Shown here one piece after another: positions 24,983 through 32,236 of a stretch of DNA of 64,000 bases. Source of the stretch: Bin87 sp965203855. GTDB taxonomy: Bacteria; Chloroflexota; Dehalococcoidia; Lucifugimonadales; UBA3495. The stretch spans positions 992,001 to 1,056,000 of the forward strand of contig CBDBDN010000005.1 in the NCBI GenBank assembly GCA_965203855.1, read 5' to 3'. Both the position numbers and the translations under genes were made by a program. Within the stretch, counting starts at the first letter, position 1. Each line of letters opens with the position of its first letter. The notes beneath the pieces were generated by a model that did no database searches, had not been told where the DNA came from, and saw only the letters and a list, made by a program, of their open reading frames with translations.

Positions 24983-26140
24983 ATGCGGTTCTCCCTACCT
25001 AAACGCCCGGCGCAGGATACCGACAATCCTGCCGTATGCGGCGGCAGCGCTCTACGGCTGTCGCAGGTTTCCAAGTCCTTCGGCGACACGGCGGCAGTGG
25101 CGTCTCTCAGCCTGGAACTGCCGGCCGGCCAAATCCTCTGCCTGCTGGGACCCAGCGGATGCGGCAAAACCACGACGCTGCGCCTGATTGCCGGCTTTGA
25201 GGTTCCCGACTCCGGTTCCATCCGCATCGGCAAGCGTACCGTGTACGGCAGCGGCGTCAACGAAAGCCCGGAACGCCGCCGCATCGGTATGGTCTTTCAA
25301 GAGGGCGCCCTGTTCCCCCATCTGACAGTAGCGCAGAACGTCGCTTTCGGACTGCCCCGCAGCCGGCAGCGTCAGCAGCAGGTTGCCGATGCTCTCCGCA
25401 TGGTGGAGATGAACGGCTATGACGCCCGCTATCCCTACCAGCTTTCCGGCGGGCAGCAGCAGCGCGTGGCCCTCGCCCGCGCCCTGGCTCCGTCCCCCGA
25501 CCTGATACTGATGGACGAACCCTTTTCCAGCCTGGACCCGGGCCTCCGCTCCCAGTTGCGCGACGCAGTGCGCGCCATCCTCAAGGAACGCCAAGCCACC
25601 GTCGTCTGCGTTACCCACGACCAGGAGGAAGCTATGCTGCTCGGCGATACCATCGCCGTAATGCAGGCCGGACGCGCCGAGCAAATCGGTTCGCCCGAGG
25701 CGCTGTTCCACCGCCCGGATACGCAGTTCGCCGCCGAGTTTTTCGGTACGGCCGATTTCCTGCCGGCCTGGCCCGACGGCGCCGAACTGGCTACCGAAGT
25801 AGGCCGACGCCCTTGGCCCGAACTCTGGCCGACGCCCGGCCCGGCCCGCCGTAACTTGCAGGTTATGGTACGCCCGGACTGCCTCGACATCAGCGCAGAC
25901 GAATCGGGCGACGGCGTAATCACGCGGCGTGAGTTCCGGGGCGCATTCTATTTATACGCCGTAGCCCTGCCCTCCGGTCGCCGGGTACGCGTGCTAAAGT
26001 CCCACATCACGCATCTGGAAGTAGGCGCGCGGGTACGAGTTTTCGTCCGCCCCGGACACACCCTGCTGCCCTTTAGCGACGGCATAGCCGTTGCCGATCA
26101 GCCGGCTCAATTCGCCAATCCCGCCGCCGCCGAATGCTAA
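24983..26140 (+). CDS. fbpC: iron(III) ABC transporter ATP-binding protein
   Basis: A 385-residue ATPase with Walker A GPSGCGKTT (about residue 56), Q-loop VFQEGALFPHLTV, signature LSGGQQQRVALARAL, Walker B LILMDEPFSSLD and H-loop VTHDQEEAM. Residues 270-385 form the C-terminal regulatory TOBE-like extension of CUT1/FbpC ATPases (VRPDCLDIS, ARVRVFVRPGHTLL). It powers the FbpAB iron importer encoded divergently upstream. Splitting the ATPase gene from the other two lets the two promoters respond separately. The DtxR gene follows 157 bases later. Confidence 0.92.
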   Translation: MRFSLPKRPAQDTDNPAVCGGSALRLSQVSKSFGDTAAVASLSLELPAGQILCLLGPSGCGKTTTLRLIAGFEVPDSGSIRIGKRTVYGSGVNESPERRRIGMVFQEGALFPHLTVAQNVAFGLPRSRQRQQQVADALRMVEMNGYDARYPYQLSGGQQQRVALARALAPSPDLILMDEPFSSLDPGLRSQLRDAVRAILKERQATVVCVTHDQEEAMLLGDTIAVMQAGRAEQIGSPEALFHRPDTQFAAEFFGTADFLPAWPDGAELATEVGRRPWPELWPTPGPARRNLQVMVRPDCLDISADESGDGVITRREFRGAFYLYAVALPSGRRVRVLKSHITHLEVGARVRVFVRPGHTLLPFSDGIAVADQPAQFANPAAAEC

Positions 26141-26297
26141 CGCCGCCGCAGCGCGGTCGCCGGTTTTGACCGGCCATAAATAGCGCCGTCCCCAATAAAC
26201 GGGATGGAATAGACAACACGGCAAGCAGAGCCGCCGGTTTTAGGGTATAATCCAGCCTGCCCTTTCCCGGCCATCCTTTTCCCGGGCAGCCCTTGCA

Positions 26298-27062
26298 GTG
26301 AGACTTGCCGTGCCGCGCCCCCGCAAATCCGCCTCCGCCGCCGACGGCAGCCCCGCCGGATCCGGCAATGACGCTGCCGAGCGGCTGTCGCCGGTTACGG
26401 AAAACTATCTGCTCTCCCTCTATAAAATGTGGGAGGATTCCGAAATTCCCACGCTGACGCAGCTGACCGAAGCCTTGCGCCAGCTGCCCCCCACCGAAGG
26501 ACTAGGCACCTCGGTGCCGTCCGTATCCGGGATGCTGCGCCGAATGCAGAAGCAAGGCCTGGTGGACATCGGCAGCGATAAGCGCATTCGTATGACGGCC
26601 CGCGGCCGTAAAGAGGGCGAGAACATCGCCCGCCGCCACCGTCTCGCCGAATGGCTGGTAGTCCGCCTGCTGGGTATGGAACTGCACGAAGCCCACATCG
26701 AAGCCCACCAGCTGGAACACGGTATGTCCGAAGCAATGGAAACCAAGCTGATGGAACGCCTGGGCAATCCGACCCGCTCTCCATTCGGCTGGCCCATACC
26801 CGGCAGCGGCAGCGAACCCACGCCGGACGCCGTAACCTTGGACGCCGCCGCCGCCGGCGCCGCCTATATCGTCGACCGCGTGCCTGAGGAGGACGCTGAG
26901 CTGCTGAAGTTTCTGGACGGCGCGGCGCTGGTGCCGGAACGCTCCATTACGCTGGTCGCAGCGCAGCCCTATCTGGGCGTGATGCAGGTTGCCACGGAAG
27001 TGGAACGCGTCTCCATCGGCTACAATGTCGCCCAGCAGATTGTAGTACGCCCGGCAGACTGA
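26298..27062 (+). CDS. DtxR/MntR-family metal-dependent transcriptional repressor
   Basis: A 254-residue protein. Residues 30-100 are a winged helix (SPVTENYLLSLYKMWED, SVPSVSGMLRRMQKQGLVDI). Residues 105-160 are the dimerisation/metal domain: ARRHRLAEWLVVRLLGM, then EAHQLEHGMSEAMETKLMER. The latter matches the DtxR string ACRWEHVMS but with His where DtxR has Cys102; Glu and His of the site remain. The C-terminus (175-254) is a FeoA/SH3-like domain. With Fe2+ or Mn2+ bound it should repress uptake genes, with fbpA the obvious candidate. A GTG start is used; a TATAAT lies at 26246-26251. Confidence 0.88.
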   Translation: MRLAVPRPRKSASAADGSPAGSGNDAAERLSPVTENYLLSLYKMWEDSEIPTLTQLTEALRQLPPTEGLGTSVPSVSGMLRRMQKQGLVDIGSDKRIRMTARGRKEGENIARRHRLAEWLVVRLLGMELHEAHIEAHQLEHGMSEAMETKLMERLGNPTRSPFGWPIPGSGSEPTPDAVTLDAAAAGAAYIVDRVPEEDAELLKFLDGAALVPERSITLVAAQPYLGVMQVATEVERVSIGYNVAQQIVVRPAD

Positions 27063-27117
27063 TACGCTGGACGGGATAAAACGCCGCCCCGGATAACGCC
27101 GGCCGCCGGCGCACCGG

Positions 27118-27687
27118 TCAGTCGGGATTCTGCAAGGTTTCCCGCACCGCGGCCCATCCCTGCGCCATCGGCCGGTCGGGAAACGGCGCCGGAACCGGCG
27201 CCGGCAGAGCTTTGACGGCCACCAGCGTAGGGCCGGGGCGCCGCATTATATCCTCCAGCCCAATCAGCAGTTCCTCCAGGTTGTCGTAGCGGCAGGCATA
27301 AGCGTAGCCCGCGCTGCGCGCCATCCCCGCAAAATCCACCTGATCCAGCCCCCGTATAGGAATGCCGTCGGTAGAAGTATGCCCGGCGTCCTCAATGACG
27401 AAATGCACCAAATTGGCCGGCGCCGCCTCTCCGATAGTAGCCAGACTCGCCAGGTCGGTACGCAGGGTAGCATCGCAGTCCAGCACCAGGATGCGGCGCC
27501 CCGGCTGCGCCAGCGACAGCCCCAAGCCTACCGCCGGCGCCCGATCCATACAATCGGTAAGGTCAATATCCAAATCCCGCCGTTCCGAGACCTGATGCCA
27601 GTCGCGCAGTGCGGCCGAGGTGGACACCACCAGCGCATCCTGCCGATGGTAGTTGATGGCGCGCGCCACTTCACGAGACGGAATCAT
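27118..27687 (-). CDS. divergent thiamine-diphosphate-binding subunit (sulfopyruvate decarboxylase beta-like)
   Basis: A 189-residue paralogue of the 28683 gene product, clearly alignable (AVGLGLSLAQPGRRILVLD with VGLGVALAQPGRKVIVMD; YACRYDNLEELLIGLEDI with VFSYDNLEDFTTGIDEV). The ThDP/Mg motif is eroded: GDG is CDA and the NN pair is ED, keeping one Asp. The protein may bind cofactor poorly or have a structural role. The start at 27687 is chosen because homology begins there (MIPSREVARAI); the ribosome site is weak. No alpha partner adjoins it. Confidence 0.7.
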   Translation of the reverse strand: MIPSREVARAINYHRQDALVVSTSAALRDWHQVSERRDLDIDLTDCMDRAPAVGLGLSLAQPGRRILVLDCDATLRTDLASLATIGEAAPANLVHFVIEDAGHTSTDGIPIRGLDQVDFAGMARSAGYAYACRYDNLEELLIGLEDIMRRPGPTLVAVKALPAPVPAPFPDRPMAQGWAAVRETLQNPD

Positions 27688-27748
27688 AATCGGAAATTTT
27701 GACACCGCTGGACAGGATGGACGGGATGGGGTTGATTGGATGCGCCAA

Positions 27749-27979
27749 CTAATCGTCGGCATCGTATTCCCGGTCATATTCCCGGTTGGATTGATTGCGG
27801 ATTTCAGAGCGGCGGGATGACACCATCAGATAAAGGCCGCCAGGAATCAGGACGGCGCCCAGAACCGCTTTGAGCAAATTGCTCTCCACAAAACCCAGCC
27901 AAAGCAAATAAAAGCCGGCCACTACGACGGCCGATGCCAGCAACCGCCCAATGATGCCGCTCAAAGATAGTTTGGGCAT
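27749..27979 (-). CDS. small two-helix membrane protein
   Basis: A 76-residue protein with two hydrophobic segments (LLASAVVVAGFYLLWLGFV and LLKAVLGAVLIPGGLYLMV) and a charged tail with NREYDREYDADD. No family is recognised. It lies between the toxin gene and the divergent decarboxylase-like subunit on the same strand, 5 bases after the toxin stop. This suggests it is transcribed with the toxin-antitoxin genes, though a role there is not known. Confidence 0.6.
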   Translation of the reverse strand: MPKLSLSGIIGRLLASAVVVAGFYLLWLGFVESNLLKAVLGAVLIPGGLYLMVSSRRSEIRNQSNREYDREYDADD

Positions 27980-27984
27980 AAGCG

Positions 27985-28266
27985 TTATAGGCCAAGCTGG
28001 CTGTGCGAGCCCAGCCTTACCAGCTCAAGCACATCATCGCCAATCTTACGGTAAAGCAGTGCCAAATCGCCGTGAATATGGCAGTTGCGATAACCGCGCC
28101 AAGTCCCGTGCATTGGATGGTCGTCGTAACGCGGTGGTATGGGCGCATCTGAGCGTAGCAGCGCGATTATCTCGTTAATATCGCCGTCTAGCGTATCTCG
28201 GTAAATGCCATGGTTCGTACGCCGGAAATCGCGCTTGAACGCGCTGGTACGCCTAATCGTCCGCAT
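27985..28266 (-). CDS. YafQ-family mRNA interferase toxin
   Basis: A 93-residue RelE-superfamily toxin. The C-terminal half matches YafQ: DHPMHGTWRGYRNCHIHGDL, then ALLYRKIGDDVLELVRLGSH. The His, His-Asp and Gly-Ser-His residues occupy the places of YafQ's catalytic groups. Such toxins cut mRNA in the ribosomal A site. Its ATG lies inside the end of the antitoxin gene (14-base overlap), the standard arrangement for translational coupling. Confidence 0.88.
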   Translation of the reverse strand: MRTIRRTSAFKRDFRRTNHGIYRDTLDGDINEIIALLRSDAPIPPRYDDHPMHGTWRGYRNCHIHGDLALLYRKIGDDVLELVRLGSHSQLGL

Positions 28267-28534
28267 CCAAATCCGCCATCAGTTCCTCTATGCTGTTGAA
28301 TTCGGGCAAACCGCCCCGTTCCGCCTCGGCAATCGCCGCCAGCGTGGTTGGGCCGGGAACGATGGGGCAGTACGGACAATCCGAATCCGTCGGAAAGGGC
28401 AAGCTTTTTTCGGCAACAATGTGCCGCATCAGCATTGCAACGGCTTCCGGCAAGGTAACGCCTATCCCCTGCAAAACGGTCTCTGTTTCCAGACGCGTCG
28501 CATCGTCAATTTCCGTTTGAATAGTAGTAACCAT
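28253..28534 (-). CDS. RelB/DinJ-family antitoxin
   Basis: A 93-residue protein with the ribbon-helix-helix start TIQTEIDDATRLETETVLQG, then GVTLPEAVAMLMRHIVAEK, typical of RelB/DinJ. The acidic tail (SIEELMADLDADD) is the toxin-binding part. It contains an unusual CPYC in the linker. It should neutralise the downstream YafQ-like toxin and repress the pair's promoter. Confidence 0.88.
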   Translation of the reverse strand: MVTTIQTEIDDATRLETETVLQGIGVTLPEAVAMLMRHIVAEKSLPFPTDSDCPYCPIVPGPTTLAAIAEAERGGLPEFNSIEELMADLDADD

Positions 28535-28682
28535 TGCAGTACGCTCCCGACTTAACGGCAGGCTTTGCGTTATCCATTACAACGGGCGTTGCGTTGCACA
28601 TTACGGAAATTGATGGAAAACATCGCCGGGCGGGGATGAAATCCTTTCACCCCCGCTATTGTAACGCGGCAGTTTGACCGCG

Positions 28683-29276
28683 CTAGTCCCCCGACAGCGC
28701 GGCCGTAACTTCCCGGTACGCTTGCTGCGCCGTGCGGCTGGCGCGCTGGCGGAACTGCACCGGCGTGTTCTCAATCTCCGGCTCCACCGACAAATGCACG
28801 AACACCGGCCCCTCGGCGGCCAGCACTTCGTCAATCCCGGTAGTGAAATCCTCCAGGTTGTCGTAAGAGAACACGGCGGCATAGCCCGCGCCCCGCGCAA
28901 TCTCCTCCCAGTTGCTGACCCCTTCGGAGCCGGGAATGGGCTGCCCGCCGGTTACGGCATACACGCCGTTGTTGAACAGGAAATGGTAAAAGTTCTTGGG
29001 CTGCTTGGTAGAGGTCGTAACCAGCGCCCCCAGGTTCATCAGCAGGCTGCCGTCGCCGTCCATCACAATCACTTTGCGGCCCGGCTGCGCCAGCGCCACG
29101 CCCAAGCCCACATTGCTCGCCTTGCCCATCGCGCCGGATATAGGCAGATCCAGTTCCTGGTTGCTGGTAACGGTCGGCAGCCCGAACCGCACATTGCCGG
29201 CGTTCATCGTCGGTATCAGTACGGCGTCCTCCCGCTTGCTGTCAATGATGCGGACGGCATCGGTGTTGTTAATCAT
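28683..29276 (-). CDS. thiamine-diphosphate enzyme beta subunit (sulfopyruvate/phosphonopyruvate decarboxylase-like)
   Basis: A 197-residue C-terminal ThDP domain with the intact cofactor motif GDGSLLMN, 22 residues, then FLFNNGVY. ISGAMGKASNVGLGVALAQP is the helix before it. It lacks a pyrimidine-binding half, which the next upstream gene provides, so the active enzyme should be a heteromer as in ComDE sulfopyruvate decarboxylase. AGGAGA lies 8 bases before the ATG. The 2-oxo acid substrate is not known; the active-site loop GGQPIPGSEG is typical of this branch. Confidence 0.85.
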   Translation of the reverse strand: MINNTDAVRIIDSKREDAVLIPTMNAGNVRFGLPTVTSNQELDLPISGAMGKASNVGLGVALAQPGRKVIVMDGDGSLLMNLGALVTTSTKQPKNFYHFLFNNGVYAVTGGQPIPGSEGVSNWEEIARGAGYAAVFSYDNLEDFTTGIDEVLAAEGPVFVHLSVEPEIENTPVQFRQRASRTAQQAYREVTAALSGD

Positions 29277-29386
29277 CGGATTGCTCTCCTGGCGATAACT
29301 GTTTTCAAGGTTTCCGGCCCTTGCCGGAACCGTGAAAGTCGGAATAAAAGGCGGTCCGCGCTGCGCCGGACCGCTGCCGGCCCCGG

Positions 29387-29899
29387 CTAGGAGCCGAACT
29401 CGGTGCCAATCAGGACGCCGACGGGGCGGTTGAGCCGCTTGGATTCCTCAAAAGCGATGCTGATGCGGTCGGCGTCATCATCGGTTTCAATGAGGTAGTA
29501 GTTGATGCCCCAGGCGTGCAGGATGTGCTCAATGAAGCGGCCGGCCGAGTCGGGCGTCGGCCCCCGCCGCGTCCAGCCCCGATACCCAATCAGCATTACC
29601 AGCGGCTGGTTGAGATCCAGGCACAGGCCGCGAATGGAATCGCCCGCCTCAAATACCCCGGTGTTCTGGATCAGCACCACCGGATTGGCGCCGCCGACCC
29701 ACAGCCCGGCGGCCACCGCCATCGTCTCGCCTTCGCGGCAGACCGGAACCAGATCCAGAGTAGGTTCCTCCAGCATCATGTGATACAGGAAATTCGTTTC
29801 GCTGTCGGGCAGCCAGACGACGTGCGAAACCGCGTTTTTCTTGAGTTCGTTGACCAGCGATGCCGGGTGCAGAACGGATTCGGGAATGGCCGTAGTCAT
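29387..29899 (-). CDS. thiamine-diphosphate enzyme alpha subunit (sulfopyruvate/phosphonopyruvate decarboxylase-like)
   Basis: A 170-residue pyrimidine-binding domain. The catalytic-activating Glu lies in PVCREGETMAVAAGLWVGG (about residue 56), followed by VVLIQNTGVFEAGDSIRGL, typical of sulfopyruvate decarboxylase ComD and related proteins. It precedes the beta-subunit gene by 110 bases on the same strand. AAGGAG lies 10 bases before the ATG. Together the two should decarboxylate a 3-sulfo- or 3-phospho-pyruvate-like acid; a link to sulfonate use is an inference. Confidence 0.85.
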   Translation of the reverse strand: MTTAIPESVLHPASLVNELKKNAVSHVVWLPDSETNFLYHMMLEEPTLDLVPVCREGETMAVAAGLWVGGANPVVLIQNTGVFEAGDSIRGLCLDLNQPLVMLIGYRGWTRRGPTPDSAGRFIEHILHAWGINYYLIETDDDADRISIAFEESKRLNRPVGVLIGTEFGS

Positions 29900-30028
29900 T
29901 ATCGCGGACTCCTTGCGGGATGCGAGGTTAGGGTTGAGGGTATTGGTGATAATTGCGCCGGCATTATATGGCGCAGAGCTAGGGGCGTCAACGGGCGGCG
30001 GTCAGCCGGCAGCGTTTCCAATCCTCAA

Positions 30029-30085
30029 CCGTCATTCCGGCGAAAGCCGGAATCCATACACGCTGCCAGACTCCGGCTTTCGCCG
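30029..30085. repeat. REP-like element with short inner spacing
   Basis: CCGTCATTCCGGCGAAAGCC at 30029 is followed after about 20 bases by ACTCCGGCTTTCGCCG in inverted orientation. It is an abbreviated version of the ~97-bp element, between the decarboxylase genes and the convergent end of the thiolase gene. Confidence 0.7.
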
Positions 30086-30122
30086 CGCAATCGCCCGGCT
30101 AAAAAAGCCCCCGCCGCCGGCC

Positions 30123-31295
30123 CTAATCCGCCCGCCCGAACACCGCCACCGAGCAGGTGAAAGAGCCGGGCCGTCCCCCCAAGTTGTGCGTGATGCCCAG
30201 ATCCGCTTTCTGCAACTGCCGCCCGCCCGCCTTGCCCTGCATCTGCTTGTACACCTCGTAAATCATTCGGATGCCGCTGGCGCCAATAGGATGCCCGAAG
30301 CATTTCAGCCCGCCGTCCGTATTCACCGGCAAGTCTCCTTCCAGCGCAAACGCCCCGTCCGCCACATCCGCGCTGGCCTGCCCGCGCGGGCTGAACCCCA
30401 GATCCTCCATAATAATCAGCTCGGTAATTGTGAAGCAGTCGTGCACCATCGCCAGGTCAATCTCGGCGCGGGGATTGCTGATGCCCGCTTCGGCGTAGGC
30501 GGCCTGGCTCGCCCGCACCGTTTCCGGGAAGTAAGTAAAATCCCAGTCGTTCCGCAAGATGCCGAAAGCGCCAACGGCCAGCCCCAGACCCTTAACCAGG
30601 ATGTAGTCATCCCGCAGCGTCCGCGCAATCTCCGGCGTCGTGATAATCGCCGCCGCCGCCCCGTCGCTGACGCCGCAGCAGTCATACAGGCCCAGCGGCC
30701 AGGCAATCATCGGCGCGCCGACTATCTGCTCCTCGCTTACTTCCCGCTGAAAGTGCGCTTTGGGGTTCAGCGTCCCGTTGTGGTGATTCTTGGATGCAAT
30801 CTGCGCCAGCGTCCGCTTGCCGTCGTCATACTCAATGTCGTACTGATGAAAGTAGCGCGTGGCCGCCATCGCGAACTGCGACGGCGGAGGCGTCGGCGGC
30901 TCGACATCCGAACCGGGCCCGGCGGCAATCGCCAGCCCGGAAAACCCGCTGTCCTTGAGCTTTTCAACGCCCATTGCCAGCACAATGTCATAGACGCCGG
31001 CGGCCACGGCATAGCAGGCGTTGCGGAATGCGTCTGTTGCGGTGGCGCAGGCGTTCTCCACCCGCGTAATCGGGATGTAGTCCAGCTTCAACGCCTCCGC
31101 CAGGGGCTGTCCGGTGCGAAAGCTGCTCACCGTACCCAGCCAGGCCGCCTGAATATCCGCGGCGGACAGCCCGGCGTCCGCATAAGCCTCATACGCCGCC
31201 TCGACCATCAAATCGGCAGCCGAAGCGTCCCACCGCTCGCCAAAGCGGGTACAGCCCATGCCAACTACGGCAACCCGGTCTCTGATTCCGTTCAT
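30123..31295 (-). CDS. thiolase-family acyl-CoA acyltransferase (SCP2/archaeal type)
   Basis: A 390-residue thiolase. The nucleophile is Cys83 in RVENACATATDAF; the second half has VHDCFTITE (His285) and CFGHPIGASGIR (His335), the catalytic histidines. This branch (SCP-x/archaeal acetyl-CoA acetyltransferase) usually works with a DUF35 zinc-ribbon/OB-fold protein that channels acyl-CoA; that partner domain is fused to the protein two genes upstream. The ATG overlaps the preceding stop (TAATG), so translation is coupled. Adding or removing a two-carbon CoA unit is the expected reaction. Confidence 0.9.
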   Translation of the reverse strand: MNGIRDRVAVVGMGCTRFGERWDASAADLMVEAAYEAYADAGLSAADIQAAWLGTVSSFRTGQPLAEALKLDYIPITRVENACATATDAFRNACYAVAAGVYDIVLAMGVEKLKDSGFSGLAIAAGPGSDVEPPTPPPSQFAMAATRYFHQYDIEYDDGKRTLAQIASKNHHNGTLNPKAHFQREVSEEQIVGAPMIAWPLGLYDCCGVSDGAAAAIITTPEIARTLRDDYILVKGLGLAVGAFGILRNDWDFTYFPETVRASQAAYAEAGISNPRAEIDLAMVHDCFTITELIIMEDLGFSPRGQASADVADGAFALEGDLPVNTDGGLKCFGHPIGASGIRMIYEVYKQMQGKAGGRQLQKADLGITHNLGGRPGSFTCSVAVFGRAD

Positions 31296-32236
31296 TACAT
31301 CACCCCTTGGCTGCGAAAGCCGTTATCTCTGATAGTTAGCAAATGCCGGCGTAGGTCAGATTCCACGCTGCTTTTGCCCCGTATGGTATTGTCGTAGAAA
31401 ATGACGCGGAATCCGCTGATGTCAAACGGCAACTGGTCCCTTTCCTCTCGGTTAGCCAGCAGTATAGTCGGCTTCCGCAGGGCATGAGCATAACCCAGCT
31501 CGTAGAACACATTGGGGTTTCCCGGAGTGATTTCGGCGATGACAACCTGCGATTCGCCCAGCTCCTGAATGATGTCTTGGATAATTACACCCGGTCGGTA
31601 AATATCGGAAGCGCGGTACGCTTCAATCTCCAGCCCTTCGCAAACTGGATGGATTACGTCATCAAACAGTTCGTCAAAGGGCGGAGTGAACTGCATCACC
31701 ACAAAGGCGGATGGCTTCCGGGCCAGTACCGATACATTCTCAAAAGTAACGGTGCCGATTTCCGAAGCGAACAACCCCACTTGTCCAATCTCTAGTGGCT
31801 GCGGCAAAAGGTAGTCAATCACCCGGATTCCGTCAACTGTCAACGATACCCTTTGTCCATTTGTATTCACTTCCAACGCATAGAAACGGTCGGGCGCCAA
31901 ACTGGAACGCTCGCCAATCCCTTCCAGCCGAGTCCATCCCGTCCTGGGATCGAACTTGCCAACCACATAGGCCTCGGCATCGCCCCCACCAAGCCCCAGT
32001 GTAATGTACGGAGAATTGGGCGAGATATACCCTAGCGCAATGCAGCCAGCGGTGTTGTTACCGTCATCAGAGATGCTAATGGCGGCGGCTTGCCTGTTGC
32101 CCAACCGGCTGTATCCTAGCAGAACTCCACGCGGGGACACCGGAGAGCCTATGTAAGTAGCCCGCTTATCCTCCAGCTCCCAATAACCTGTTATCGCCGC
32201 CCAGCTGGAAAGCGGCTTGTCCGCAGCCATCATCAT
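31295..32236 (-). CDS. lectin/LamG-like domain fused to a TIR-like/2-deoxyribosyltransferase-like domain
   Basis: A 313-residue protein in two parts. Residues 15-172 are beta-rich (WTRLEGIGERSSLAPDRFYA, LTVDGIRVIDYLL, GLFASEIGTVTFENVSVLA), resembling a concanavalin/LamG-type jelly roll. Residues 177-282 match the TIR-like or nucleoside 2-deoxyribosyltransferase-like fold: AFVVMQFTPPFDELFDDVI, then VVIAEITPGNPNVFYELGYA with a candidate catalytic Glu246, then LRKPTILLANREE. Such domains often cleave NAD or nucleosides in defence systems. Its start overlaps the previous stop (ATGA) and its stop overlaps the thiolase start, an unexpected place for such a gene. Confidence 0.75.
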   Translation of the reverse strand: MMMAADKPLSSWAAITGYWELEDKRATYIGSPVSPRGVLLGYSRLGNRQAAAISISDDGNNTAGCIALGYISPNSPYITLGLGGGDAEAYVVGKFDPRTGWTRLEGIGERSSLAPDRFYALEVNTNGQRVSLTVDGIRVIDYLLPQPLEIGQVGLFASEIGTVTFENVSVLARKPSAFVVMQFTPPFDELFDDVIHPVCEGLEIEAYRASDIYRPGVIIQDIIQELGESQVVIAEITPGNPNVFYELGYAHALRKPTILLANREERDQLPFDISGFRVIFYDNTIRGKSSVESDLRRHLLTIRDNGFRSQGVM

